From positions 1 to 58,898 of the forward strand of contig JAFUPX010000044.1 in NCBI GenBank assembly GCA_017472575.1: a stretch of DNA of 58,898 nucleotides. Reading direction: 5' to 3'. The notes beneath the pieces were generated by a model. It saw only the letters and a list, made by a program, of their open reading frames with translations, ran no database searches and was not told where the DNA came from. Shown one piece after another: positions 47,738-55,751 of this stretch. A program made the translations under genes and the position numbers. The first letter of the stretch is position 1. The number at the start of each line of letters is the position of its first letter. This stretch comes from Clostridia bacterium. Lineage in GTDB: Bacteria; Bacillota; Clostridia; Oscillospirales; Acutalibacteraceae.

Positions 47738-47793
47738 ACAAGTTGACTTTTCAACTTGTTTGGGTTATAATGCAGAAGTTGAGTTTTCAACAT
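47738..47793 (+). promoter_or_regulatory. Strong promoter flanked by two copies of a dyad operator
   Basis: TTGACT (47743-47748) and TATAAT (47766-47771), spacer 17. The -35 box lies within the dyad ACAAGTTGA-CTTT-TCAACTTGT (47738-47759), and a second copy, AAGTTGA-GTTT-TCAACAT (47776-47793), covers the start site. Both share GTTGA-N4-TCAAC. Two sites 38 bp apart around a promoter indicate repression, of the kind seen with MarR- or TetR-family proteins; no such regulator is adjacent. Confidence 0.8.
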
Positions 47794-47822
47794 CTTATTT
47801 AATCAATGGAGGTAATTTCCGA

Positions 47823-48044
47823 ATGATGAATATAGCATCAAAGGCATTTTGCCGTGTATTTCAAACAGCATTTCGTTTGGCTTTGCCAATACTTCCGTAC
47901 AGAGAACCCGAAATTGTAAATTCATGTCCGGAGCTTGGCAGTGTATTTAAGAAAGAAAATATCAAATCGGTGCTTATAGTTACCGATAAAGGTATTGTAA
48001 ATAACGGACTTACCGCACCGCTTGAAGCAGTATTAGGGGGTTAA
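47823..48044 (+). pseudogene. N-terminal remnant of an iron-containing alcohol dehydrogenase
   Basis: This frame (73 residues, ATG 47823 or 47826 after GGAGGT) reads IASKAFCRVFQTAFRLALP...LPYREPEIVNSC and VLIVTDKGIVNNGLT, which is the start of the group III iron alcohol dehydrogenase family (normally about 380-400 residues). It stops in GGTTAA after about 70 residues, before the NAD and metal sites, and a different gene (CE15-like) begins 4 bases later. So it is probably a truncated remnant after a deletion or recombination, still carrying its promoter and ribosome binding site. It might serve now as a leader that couples translation of the esterase gene. Confidence 0.75.
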
Positions 48045-48048
48045 TGCT

Positions 48049-49080
48049 ATGTTTAAAGAAATGCTGAAAGAACGAAATTTGCCAAAACTTTTAAGCCGAA
48101 ATGAAATGCTGAGTATTTTGTTTAAGGAGGAGTATGGATATCTTCCGCAAAAGCCAACGAATTTAAGTTGGAAGGTTGAAGAGAATATTGTAGGGAATTT
48201 TTGTGCAGGAAAAGCAGTGCTTAATAAAATAACTATAGCCTGTGAAATAGGAGAAAAGGTTTTCTCATTTCCGTTTTGTGTGGCAATCCCCACAGCAGAA
48301 GGCAAGCATCCGTTTTTTATACACATAAATTTTCGTGATGCCGTGCCCGATCGCTATATGCCAACAGAAGAACTTATCGACAACGGTTTTGCTATTTTTT
48401 CCTTTTGCTATAAGGATGTCACAAGCGACAATGATGATTTTACTGATGGTTTGGCGGGCGTCTTATATGGAGATGGCAAACGTAAGCCGACAGATGCGGG
48501 CAAAATAGCCATGTGGGCGTGGGCGGCACATCGTGTTATGGATTATGCTCAAACCTTGAAGAGTGTGCTTGACCTAAAAAATGCCATTGTTTGCGGTCAT
48601 TCGCGTCTTGGAAAAACCGCGTTATTAACAGCAGCTACCGACGAGCGTTTTGCATTTGCATATTCTAACGATTCGGGTTGCGGCGGTGCTGCAATAATAA
48701 GAAAAAAGAAGGGCGAAACGGTAAATGATATTTGCAAGACCTTCTCATATTGGTTCTGCGAAAATTATAAGAAGTATATAGACAATGAAGAAAATATGCC
48801 TTTCGACCAACACTATCTGCTTGCCGGTATTGCACCGAGAAAGGTCTTGATCGGAAGCGCTGCAGAAGACCATTGGGCAGATCCTGTATCTGAACAACTT
48901 TGCTGTATGGCATCGTCAGGGGCGTTTGAAAAAGAATTTGTTTGTGAAAAAATTCCGGCAGAAATCGGTGATGAATTTTTTGAGGGTGATATTGGTTATC
49001 ACTTGCGAAAAGGTCTTCATTATTACAGTCGTGAAGATTGGTTAAAGCTTATAAAATTTGTGAATATGCATAAGCTTTGA
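48049..49080 (+). CDS. CE15-like alpha/beta hydrolase (glucuronoyl or acetylxylan esterase-like)
   Basis: A 343-residue hydrolase. The nucleophile elbow is GHSRLGKTALL with Ser185, and DERFAFAYSNDSGCGGAAI, FDQHYLLAGIAPRKVLI and HWADP follow as in family 15 carbohydrate esterases, which remove methyl-glucuronoyl ester links between lignin and xylan; a C-terminal His lies in GLHYYSREDW. There is no signal peptide, so a small imported oligosaccharide ester is more likely its substrate. It lies 4 bases after the alcohol dehydrogenase remnant, from whose promoter it is probably transcribed. Confidence 0.8.
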   Translation: MFKEMLKERNLPKLLSRNEMLSILFKEEYGYLPQKPTNLSWKVEENIVGNFCAGKAVLNKITIACEIGEKVFSFPFCVAIPTAEGKHPFFIHINFRDAVPDRYMPTEELIDNGFAIFSFCYKDVTSDNDDFTDGLAGVLYGDGKRKPTDAGKIAMWAWAAHRVMDYAQTLKSVLDLKNAIVCGHSRLGKTALLTAATDERFAFAYSNDSGCGGAAIIRKKKGETVNDICKTFSYWFCENYKKYIDNEENMPFDQHYLLAGIAPRKVLIGSAAEDHWADPVSEQLCCMASSGAFEKEFVCEKIPAEIGDEFFEGDIGYHLRKGLHYYSREDWLKLIKFVNMHKL

Positions 49081-49132
49081 ATGACAGCATCGATAAATAT
49101 AATTATATAAAAATTGAAATAAGAAACGATTA

Positions 49133-49359
49133 AGTATAAATCTCCTTGTTTTACAGATAATAACAACACAATTTGTAAATTAAGGAAAAATGAATATATG
49201 AAAGCAACCGGAATTGTGAGAAGAATTGAGGAATGTGTTATAATAGGACAAAAGTCGGAAAAACCGCATAAACACTAGGATTTTCGCTGATTTTTGTCTT
49301 ACCACATTTGCACAAAACAATATATACATAGCAAAAGCGGAGTGATTTCACTCCGCTTT
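49133..49359 (+). repeat. MKATG repeat, copy A
   Basis: First of five co-oriented copies. From left: AGTATAAATCTCC; left dyad TTTACAGAT / ATTTGTAAA; AAGGA; mini-ORF 49198-49278; TTTTCGCTGATTTTTGT; CATTTGCACAAA; ATATATACATAGC; right hairpin AAAGCGGAGTG / CACTCCGCTTT (49334-49344 with 49349-49359). The hairpin has A's before and T's after, so it can terminate on both strands and closes the minus-strand gene next to it, whose stop overlaps it. I do not recognise this element from known repeat or RNA families. Confidence 0.85.
49198..49278 (+). CDS. Mini-ORF A of the MKATG repeat (26 aa)
   Basis: ATG 49198 follows AAGGA and opens 26 codons ending TAG 49276-49278. Residues 1-9 are MKATGIVRR, then IEECVIIGQ, and the end is KPHKH. 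The first nine equal the start of AbrB/SpoVT-family DNA-binding proteins, after which the similarity fades. TGTTATAAT inside codons 13-16 looks like an extended -10 promoter element. Expression is unproven. Confidence 0.5.
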   Translation: MKATGIVRRIEECVIIGQKSEKPHKH

Positions 49360-49720
49360 ACTTTTCTTGTTTTACCCACCAACCATTACAATCTATATAT
49401 CCAAATCGATTCATAAACGGTTCTAAGACTTTTATTTGACCTGTTGTAGGAATAGTTATCCCTTCGCTTATTAGTGTTTCAAAAATTTTGTTTTTATACT
49501 CGTCCATTAAAGTGCCCCACTCATCAGTAATGGCACAAGCTGTTTTATGTTCAGGAGAGCCTTCTTCATAATCGTATTCATTATCTTCAACCCACCAAAA
49601 TTTATTATGAGTTATTGCATAAGCATCTGCCAAGTCTTTTTCTGTTTGTTTATCAGAAAAATAAGCCTTAACATCTGTTGCGGTCATATTAGGGATAGGT
49701 TCTTCTGTCATAACATACAC
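49358..49720 (-). CDS. Acidic protein of unknown function (120 aa)
   Basis: A 120-residue, clearly acidic protein without membrane helix or recognised domain. Features visible are a C-terminal GWWVKQEK, a central EDNEYDYEEGSPEH stretch and several Trp and Tyr residues. GTG 49720 is preferred as start, since AGGAGG lies 8 bases before it; ATG 49711 is also possible. It sits between repeat copies A and B, is read against the repeats and ends in the hairpin of copy A. Its base use is more AT-rich than that of the biosynthetic genes. I do not recognise it. Confidence 0.65.
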   Translation of the reverse strand: MYVMTEEPIPNMTATDVKAYFSDKQTEKDLADAYAITHNKFWWVEDNEYDYEEGSPEHKTACAITDEWGTLMDEYKNKIFETLISEGITIPTTGQIKVLEPFMNRFGYIDCNGWWVKQEK

Positions 49721-49793
49721 AACAAAGACCTCCTTTTACATCCATTATTTTAAATTTATTATATCACAACCACTTTAAAAAGTAAATTCACAC

Positions 49794-50024
49794 AGTATAA
49801 ATTCCCTTTAATCACAAATACTAACATCACGATTTGAATTTAAAGGAGATTTGTATATATGAAAGCAACCGGAATTGTGAGAAGAATTGAGGAATGTGTC
49901 ATATTAGGACAAAAGTTGTCGAAAACTGCGTAAATGCTGGATTTTTTGCAGTTTTTGATTGAACCCAATTTGCACGAAAAATAATATACATAGCAAAAGC
50001 GAGGGGATTTCCCCTCGCTTTTTT
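49794..50024 (+). repeat. MKATG repeat, copy B
   Basis: The most diverged copy. AGTATAAATTCCC is followed by a degenerate left dyad, AAAGGAG, mini-ORF 49859-49933 (same first 12 residues), a changed middle, CAATTTGCACGAAA, ATATACATAGC and the right hairpin AAAAGCGAGGGG / CCCCTCGCTTTT (49995-50006 with 50011-50022). The hairpin stem sequence differs from copy A at paired positions. The AraC gene on the minus strand ends 8 bases beyond. Confidence 0.82.
49859..49933 (+). CDS. Mini-ORF B of the MKATG repeat (24 aa)
   Basis: ATG 49859 to TAA 49931-49933; 24 residues beginning MKATGIVRRIEE and ending SKTA. A three-base insertion relative to copy A and downstream changes give a different C-terminus, and the internal -10 is degraded (CATATT instead of TATAAT). 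SD AAAGGAG. Possibly a decaying copy. Confidence 0.4.
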   Translation: MKATGIVRRIEECVILGQKLSKTA

Positions 50025-50031
50025 ATACCTG

Positions 50032-50856
50032 TTATTTCGTGAGCCGAATGTTTCTGTACTTGCCCGGAGAGATCCCAATTATCTGCTTAAATTTTTTGCC
50101 AAAATAATAGACATCGTTATAACCAACAAGTGTTGCAATCTCCTCCAGTTTACAGTCTGTGTTTTCAAGTATATAGACGGCTGACATGATACGTTGTTTC
50201 GTTATATATTCAATAGGCGATTCTCCATAGAATTTCGCGAATAGTGCTCGGTAATGTGATTCACTAACCCCCTCGATTTTTGCCAGCGTCGCTATCCTTA
50301 TTATTTGGGGATAATTTTCGTGTATATATACCAGTGATTTTTGCAAAATTTTTTCTCTGTCGGTATGTTGTATTTTTCTTGAAAACGCCGTTAATATCTG
50401 CGTAAAAATAGCATTGCTCATATTTTCAAAATGCTTATCATGAATTGTAAATTCATGACACATTCTTTCCCACAGTTCAATTATCCTCACAGAATGCCCA
50501 CAATGCATGATTGTGTTTGTTTTAAGCCCTGCGGTAAGCAGCTTCTGTTGTGCTCTGTATCCGGTAAAATGCAACCACAGATAATTTACCGCAGCATCTT
50601 TCGCAGAATAACTGTATTGCGTATTGGGTTCTAAAATTAGGAAATCGCCATCAGCTATTACAAAAGTTTTGCTGTCAAAAGAAATCGGTTGACTTCCTTT
50701 TATCACGTACATCATATAATAATCTTTTCTGACCGAACGCGTAGAATAATGATTTCGATCAACTGCACCGACACAGTTTATAACAATTTCCTTCGAATCG
50801 TCGCATATATTCGCTGAAGGCTCATTTGGGGCAGTATAATACGTTTGTGTTTTCAT
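50032..50856 (-). CDS. AraC-family transcriptional regulator
   Basis: 274 residues with an N-terminal cupin-like sensor (about 35-120; YYMMYVIKGSQPISFDSKTFVIADGDFLILEPN) and a C-terminal double helix-turn-helix (about 175-272; SESHYRALFAKFYGESPIEYI, then VGYNDVYYFGKKFKQIIGISPGKYR). It is divergent from the DUF4091 gene, with a 113-bp shared region that has repeated TGTCA words, so it is probably that gene's regulator. It ends against the hairpin of repeat copy B. Confidence 0.88.
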   Translation of the reverse strand: MKTQTYYTAPNEPSANICDDSKEIVINCVGAVDRNHYSTRSVRKDYYMMYVIKGSQPISFDSKTFVIADGDFLILEPNTQYSYSAKDAAVNYLWLHFTGYRAQQKLLTAGLKTNTIMHCGHSVRIIELWERMCHEFTIHDKHFENMSNAIFTQILTAFSRKIQHTDREKILQKSLVYIHENYPQIIRIATLAKIEGVSESHYRALFAKFYGESPIEYITKQRIMSAVYILENTDCKLEEIATLVGYNDVYYFGKKFKQIIGISPGKYRNIRLTK

Positions 50857-50969
50857 ACAGCTACTCCCATCATCAAATAATACATTTCATCAATTATTTC
50901 GTCCATTGTCATTCATACAATGTCAGTATACAATAAAAAACACACTAATGTCAATGAAGGGATGATAAT

Positions 50970-52610
50970 ATGAATTTAACGGTAAAACAAGTATCAAGTC
51001 TTGAAAAAATACGTCCGGTTGGTATCGGAAACGTAAAGAAGTTCAGGCACAAAACAGTAATGCGCGGGCAGTTCTTTTCATATCAGATTGCAGTTTCATC
51101 ATCAAATAGTACAACATTGAATTTTAAAATTGATTCAAAAATCAAAAAAAGCATAACCATATATCACGTTAAAAATATAATTATGGATCTTGCCACCTAC
51201 GAAGGTGCCGATGATGACTACCTTGAAAAGAATCCCGCCCTTATGCCGGATATGCTGCTCCCTGCAGAGAATGCTCAAATCAAGCTGAACGGTGATACTT
51301 CTGTCATTTGGATTAACGTTAAGGTGCCTGAAAATATTGCAGCCGGAGAATATACCATCACAACCACGCTTACCGCAGCAAACCCATTCGAGGAAACGCA
51401 GGTCAAACAGGTATTGTATCTTGATGTGATAGACGCGAATATCGGTGAACAGCAAACACTTTTCACGCAATGGTTTTATCCCGATTGTATCGCGGACATT
51501 CACAACGTCTCCATATACAGTAAAGCACACTGGGCTTTAATTGAGAAATATTTAACACTTGCGTGTGAATTGGGCATCAACACAATTTTGACACCGATCA
51601 TAACGCCCCCTCTCGATACAGCTGAAGGCCATACCCGCCCCTGCACGCAGCTTGTTAAAATTGAGAAAATTGGCGAGAGGTTTGATTTCGATTTTACGTT
51701 GCTCGGAAAATGGATAACTCTTTGCCAAAAATGCGGTATTCAATATTTTGAAATGTGTCAGCTTTTTTCGCAGTGGGGACTTAAATATGCGCCCAATATA
51801 CGCATCAAGGAGAATGGCAAAGAATACTATATGTTTGGTTGGCACACGAATGCAAGCTCTGAAGCGTACACGGATTTTCTCAAACAGTTTTTACCAGCAC
51901 TGATGGCCTATCTGCAAAAGGCCGGCATCAAAGATCGCTGTTTCTTCCATATTTCGGATGAACCGCATATCGCTCACCTTGAAGCATATAGGTCAGCCTA
52001 TGATATTGTAAAACCCCTGATTGACGGACGTCCTATACTGGACGCCCTTTCGAGTTATGCGTTTTATGAAAACGGCGTTGTTGACATTCCTGCTACCGCA
52101 TCAAATCATATTGATGAATTTCTCGAGCATAACGTTGCCAATCAATGGGTGTACTATTGTTGCGGTCAATACAAGGACGTTGGCAACCGATTTATCTCCA
52201 TGCCATCCTACCGTAACAGAATATTAGGGCTTCAGATGTACAAGTACAACGTGAAAGGATTTTTGCATTGGGGTTACAACTTTTACAACAGCCAATTTTC
52301 TCTTGAAAAAATTAACCCCTATGTTACAACGTCGGCAGATAAGGCATTCCCATCCGGCGATCCTTTTTCGGTATATCCTACAATTGACGGCGTAACTCCG
52401 TCACTGAGGGGATTTGTGTTCAAAGAGGCGTTATCGGATATTGAGGTTTGCCGCAAATTAGAAGAGTATATCGGCAGAGAAAAGGTGATTGAACTTATCG
52501 ATACCGCAGCCGGTATGAATTTGACTTTTTCGAATTATCCGAGAAATACAACCTTTATACTGGATCTGATTGAGCAGATGGAGATTGAAATAAAACGCCA
52601 CAACACATAA
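50970..52610 (+). CDS. DUF4091 / GH123-like glycoside hydrolase
   Basis: 546 residues: an N-terminal beta-sandwich (about 1-155) and a TIM-barrel-like part corresponding to DUF4091, which is related to GH123 N-acetyl-beta-galactosaminidases. The Asp-Glu pair used by GH123 in substrate-assisted catalysis is seen in FHISDEPH (D330, E331). WVYYCCGQY and GFLHWGYNFY fit the sugar cleft. No signal peptide is present, so it should act on imported sugars. SD AAGGGATGAT. It has the AraC regulator upstream. Substrate unknown; GalNAc-type glycans are only a family-based guess. Confidence 0.8.
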   Translation: MNLTVKQVSSLEKIRPVGIGNVKKFRHKTVMRGQFFSYQIAVSSSNSTTLNFKIDSKIKKSITIYHVKNIIMDLATYEGADDDYLEKNPALMPDMLLPAENAQIKLNGDTSVIWINVKVPENIAAGEYTITTTLTAANPFEETQVKQVLYLDVIDANIGEQQTLFTQWFYPDCIADIHNVSIYSKAHWALIEKYLTLACELGINTILTPIITPPLDTAEGHTRPCTQLVKIEKIGERFDFDFTLLGKWITLCQKCGIQYFEMCQLFSQWGLKYAPNIRIKENGKEYYMFGWHTNASSEAYTDFLKQFLPALMAYLQKAGIKDRCFFHISDEPHIAHLEAYRSAYDIVKPLIDGRPILDALSSYAFYENGVVDIPATASNHIDEFLEHNVANQWVYYCCGQYKDVGNRFISMPSYRNRILGLQMYKYNVKGFLHWGYNFYNSQFSLEKINPYVTTSADKAFPSGDPFSVYPTIDGVTPSLRGFVFKEALSDIEVCRKLEEYIGREKVIELIDTAAGMNLTFSNYPRNTTFILDLIEQMEIEIKRHNT

Positions 52611-52684
52611 AAGACTAAACGATATTCTGCTTTTCAGTATAAATCTCCGTGTGTTTACAGATACTAACAGCGTAATTTGTAAAA

Positions 52685-52816
52685 TAAGGGGAACGAGGGG
52701 AGCGCCGCCAGTGGCGGGAGGAGCGACCCGAGTGAGTGGCAGCGGTCGACAGATGAGGAAGGCTTTTCAAAGCCGACGAAGATGTCGCCACCGCAATAGG
52801 GCAAACTTTCCCCTTA
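52685..52816. repeat. GC-rich inserted element inside copy C
   Basis: About 130 bp with terminal inverted repeats TAAGGGGAA (52685-52693) and TTCCCCTTA (52808-52816), much richer in G and C than the surroundings. Internal palindromes include GCTTTTCAAAGC and GCCGCCAGTGGCGG-like parts. It splits the left dyad from the mini-ORF ribosome binding site. It looks like a small non-coding mobile or palindromic repeat unit. Confidence 0.55.
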
Positions 52817-52846
52817 CAAAAATGTTAGTAAAAAGGAGAAAGATAT

Positions 52847-52927
52847 ATGAAAGCAACTGGTATCGTCCGTCGGGTGGAGGAATATGGTATAATAGGACAA
52901 AAGTCGAAAAAACCGTATAAACACTAG
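52847..52927 (+). CDS. Mini-ORF C of the MKATG repeat (26 aa)
   Basis: ATG 52847 with AAAAGGAG 9 bases upstream, 26 codons to TAG 52925-52927. MKATGIVRRVEEYG with different codons from copy A (for example CGT CGG for the two Arg), then the conserved second half ending KPYKH. TGGTATAAT inside is a perfect extended -10. Confidence 0.5.
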   Translation: MKATGIVRRVEEYGIIGQKSKKPYKH

Positions 52928-53032
52928 AGTTTTCGCTGATTTTTGTGGGGCTCAATTTGCACAAATCAATACATATATAGCAACAGCGAGGTGAAATTCA
53001 CCTCGCTGTTGGCGTTTTAGACAGAAATTGCG

Positions 53033-54103
53033 TTATTCCAGAACCGGTATCTCACAGTGAAATGGCGTTGTACGATTCCATACATAAGGATAAATATATG
53101 AACACTGTCCGTCAGGAGTGGTTTTGTTATGGGAGATAAGCCATTTGCCGTCGCCAAAAGAATAAAGACCCGTTGCACCAAAGGGGAAATCCCAACCGTA
53201 AATGCCGCTCTTTTGATCATAGGTGCCGAAAGGCCTCAGGTTAAGCGTCTCTACTATTTCTGCTGGTATGCTGCATATTTTTTTCTTTGCAGGCGCTTCA
53301 ATGTCAACAGCAAACAAAGAAAAGTTGGGGAAATTGGGCTTGCTCCCCTTGTAAACCGCCATAAAGATAGACTTGGTAAACCGGTCATATTCAAGATTTT
53401 GTACACCATAGTGGGTATTGCCTGTGCGTACAAAGAACTTGTTAAGCGGTGCGGAGGGCCCGCGTTGATGCATATTTTTTTGATTAAGCGGTTGGGCATA
53501 TGTGCTCCAATCGGAAAAATCGTAACAAAGCAATATTTGATGATCGTTATCATCTCTGTTGAGATCGCCGTAAATTCCGTAAGCTACATACAGGTAAAGA
53601 CCGTCGTTTTCACTTTTTCCCGGCAGAGGAGCAAAGGTAAGACCGTCTATACCAGAACATCCGTATTTATGGAGAACAGCATTGCCCTCTTTGCCGATTC
53701 CCGTTCCGTTATAATCATCTATGACCTCTTTCAGATATACTGCTGACATAATATCACTGTTTTCGGCAGGGATGTCAAAGCGGTCAATTTTTGCCACATC
53801 AAATTTGACAACATAAAACGCATCAGAAAAATTCAAATCGGAGTCAATGGCATTAAGGATACCTTTGCCGATGACATCATTTTTATATTCCAACGAGCCA
53901 TACACACAACCGTCCGCTTCATTAAACGCAATGCATCCCAAATGACCGACAAGACCGTCTACCGAACCAATAATCTTGCCGTCAAGCGTTGCCTTTATCA
54001 GTTTTGTCGTGAAAGAATAGTATATATATCCGTTTTTTCTGTCAACGGCAATTCCCTGAATGTGACAGTTTCCCCATGTTCCGGTAAAAAGTGGCTTTTT
54101 CAA
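53033..54103 (-). CDS. Beta-propeller-like protein of unknown function
   Basis: 356 residues made of repeated short beta strands with a pattern like GNCHIQGIAVDRKNGYIYYS and HLGCIAFNEADGCVYGS, as in YncE- or SMP30-type propellers; KYGCSGIDGLTFAPLPG and GVQNLEYDRFTKSIFMAVY look like further blades. There is no signal peptide or membrane helix. It lies 39 bases after the araM gene on the same strand, so they probably form an operon and might share a substrate. It ends just before the hairpin of repeat copy C. I do not recognise a named family. Confidence 0.65.
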   Translation of the reverse strand: MKKPLFTGTWGNCHIQGIAVDRKNGYIYYSFTTKLIKATLDGKIIGSVDGLVGHLGCIAFNEADGCVYGSLEYKNDVIGKGILNAIDSDLNFSDAFYVVKFDVAKIDRFDIPAENSDIMSAVYLKEVIDDYNGTGIGKEGNAVLHKYGCSGIDGLTFAPLPGKSENDGLYLYVAYGIYGDLNRDDNDHQILLCYDFSDWSTYAQPLNQKNMHQRGPSAPLNKFFVRTGNTHYGVQNLEYDRFTKSIFMAVYKGSKPNFPNFSLFAVDIEAPAKKKICSIPAEIVETLNLRPFGTYDQKSGIYGWDFPFGATGLYSFGDGKWLISHNKTTPDGQCSYIYPYVWNRTTPFHCEIPVLE

Positions 54104-54142
54104 AATATCTTTTCCCCTTTCGTTATAACGGTTCAGGTGTTT

Positions 54143-55405
54143 TTACTGTGCTTTTCCGTAAAAATCGTAGTACATCCAGAGCACAGTGTACCTGTCCTTT
54201 AAATCCTTGGCGTAAAGGATTGCGTCGTCAATTTTTTCTTTGCTATAAAGACTGTAAAATTCTTCCATATTAAGGTTTACAAGGGAAAGCATTTTCTTTA
54301 TTTCCTCGGCGCTTGGCATTTCGGCAAGAATTTGTCTGATTTCGGCTTCCTTGCTCAAATATATTTGGGCGTTATCGTTTTTATAATGGCCCACTTTTTC
54401 CTGCAATTCCATACAGCCATTTGCGGAGGCTTTATAAAGGGATTCCATTTTTTTGGTATATTCGTTGCTGTCGGGACGGTAAATTTTTTGAGGAAATGTG
54501 TTTGCTAAAAGCATTTCACGCAATTTTGCTGTAATAACGGTGGAATATGCAACATCTATTCCGTGGGGGAAATAATCCGCACCATTGATAATTCCTGTTA
54601 TTTCAAAAAAGTGAGACAGGTGGTGTTCGCTGCCCGACGCAGGGCGGGAAGATCCTGCAAAGCTCATTAAAATCCCGATGATCACCAAGGCCTCCATCAA
54701 TGCCTTGATACTTTCCTCATTCCTTTCCAGAATGCCCTGGGATAAGGCAAGCGTTCTTTTTATCTGTTCGTAGGTTAAATCATAGATGTAATCGCAAAAA
54801 TATTCGTTGGTTACACAATGGCTTAGTTTCCAGTCGTTGAGTGCAGAAAATTTTCCGATTATATCGCCATAGCCTGCCTGTATCATATCGATAGGAGCAT
54901 TGGCTAACACCTCGGTGTCAGCAATGATTGCCCGGGGAAGTCCTGCCTTATAGGTGACTTTCATACCGTTTGTGATCATGGCAGCGCCATTTGAAGCATA
55001 GCCGTCCATTGAGGGAGCCGTTGCGACAATTATATATGGCACATTGTTATAGAAAGAAATATATTTGCATAAATCCTGAATTACGCCAGAGCCAATGCCG
55101 ATTATGATTTGGGAATCGCCTAAATTTTGGGTAACGGTATTGATGGCAATTTCATTTGGAATAAGGACCTCTCTACCGCTGAAAATAACTTTTCTAATTG
55201 TCTTGCCGTCCAGTGCGTTCAAGGTGCGCTTACCGGCGGCCTCAAAAGTGTTTTCATCGGCGACGATCAAAACGTTGCTAAAATCTTTGCAAATATTTGC
55301 AAGGTGATCGATCGCGCCGCTGTCGATATATACATACTTAATATCGCAAGTGTGAAATTTTCCGCAATCACAAGAAACTCCTTCTAATATTTTGTTGATA
55401 TTCAT
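54143..55405 (-). CDS. araM: sn-glycerol-1-phosphate dehydrogenase (AraM/EgsA family)
   Basis: NAD(P)H-dependent reduction of dihydroxyacetone phosphate to sn-glycerol-1-phosphate, the lipid backbone stereoisomer used by archaea and, in some bacteria, for other phospholipids. The 420 residues show IIGIGSGVIQDLCKYI (nucleotide site), TAPSMDGYASNGAAM, and the metal ligands in SGSEHHLSHFFE and a later His (HGIDVAY). It is slightly longer than B. subtilis AraM (about 394). The start is ATG 55405; frame extension to 55489 enters repeat-associated DNA. The divergent repeat copy D begins 67 bases upstream. Confidence 0.88.
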   Translation of the reverse strand: MNINKILEGVSCDCGKFHTCDIKYVYIDSGAIDHLANICKDFSNVLIVADENTFEAAGKRTLNALDGKTIRKVIFSGREVLIPNEIAINTVTQNLGDSQIIIGIGSGVIQDLCKYISFYNNVPYIIVATAPSMDGYASNGAAMITNGMKVTYKAGLPRAIIADTEVLANAPIDMIQAGYGDIIGKFSALNDWKLSHCVTNEYFCDYIYDLTYEQIKRTLALSQGILERNEESIKALMEALVIIGILMSFAGSSRPASGSEHHLSHFFEITGIINGADYFPHGIDVAYSTVITAKLREMLLANTFPQKIYRPDSNEYTKKMESLYKASANGCMELQEKVGHYKNDNAQIYLSKEAEIRQILAEMPSAEEIKKMLSLVNLNMEEFYSLYSKEKIDDAILYAKDLKDRYTVLWMYYDFYGKAQ

Positions 55406-55530
55406 ATATAAACCCCGTTTCAATTCGTGTTCTTGAATAATAGCACAGCAACAATAAAAAGTAAACCCTGCAGTATAATCTTCTCCCATTTACAGATACT
55501 AACAGCGTAATTTGTAAAATTATTGTAGGG

Positions 55531-55650
55531 GAACGGATTGCCACGCCAGTGTACGCACTGGCTCGCAATGACAGCGGTGGTCGGTAGACGCTGCGTCTAT
55601 CGAACTTGCGTGTCATTCCGAGGGCGCTTGCGCCCGTGGGAATCCGTAGC
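55531..55650. repeat. Highly palindromic inserted element inside copy D
   Basis: About 120 bp. Outer arms ACGGATTGCCACG (55533-55545) and CGTGGGAATCCGT (55635-55647) pair with one mismatch. Nested inside are GCCAGTG/CACTGGC (55545-55562), AATGACA/TGTCATT and GGGCG/CGCCC (55622-55635). The GCAATGACA...TGTCATTCCGAGGG wording is like widespread non-coding palindromic repeats of many bacterial genomes. It lies at the same place of the repeat as the unrelated insertion in copy C. Confidence 0.65.
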
Positions 55651-55676
55651 CCAACATCTGTAAAGGAGAAAGATAT

Positions 55677-55751
55677 ATGAAGGCAACAGGTATCGTAAGA
55701 CGAGTAGAGGAATATGGTATAATAGGAAAAACATCGAAAAAAACCGCATAA
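55677..55751 (+). CDS. Mini-ORF D of the MKATG repeat (24 aa)
   Basis: ATG 55677 after AAAGGAG, 24 codons to TAA 55749-55751. MKATGIVRRVEEYGIIGK, with a Lys codon AAG and Arg codons AGA CGA that differ from copies A and C. A one-base length change in the A-run before the stop shifts the end to KKTA. Perfect extended -10 TGGTATAAT inside. Confidence 0.45.
   Translation: MKATGIVRRVEEYGIIGKTSKKTA

Larger units (their letters stand above)
52636..53010 (+). repeat. MKATG repeat, copy C (with insertion)
   Basis: Starts AGTATAAATCTCC 26 bases after the DUF4091 stop, with left dyad TTTACAGAT / ATTTGTAAA, then an inserted GC-rich segment (52685-52816), AAAGGAG, mini-ORF 52847-52927, TTTTCGCTGATTTTTGT, CAATTTGCACAAA and the right hairpin AACAGCGAGGTGAA / TTCACCTCGCTGTT (52982-52995 with 52997-53010). 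The stem again differs from A and B while staying paired. Here no T-run follows. Confidence 0.85.

Noticed and set aside
47760-47822. TTG-started extension of the alcohol dehydrogenase remnant
   Set aside because: It covers the -10 box and the second operator.
52651-52920. 89-codon plus-strand frame in repeat copy C
   Set aside because: Crosses the inserted GC-rich element and overlaps the mini-ORF in another frame; Arg-rich by composition.
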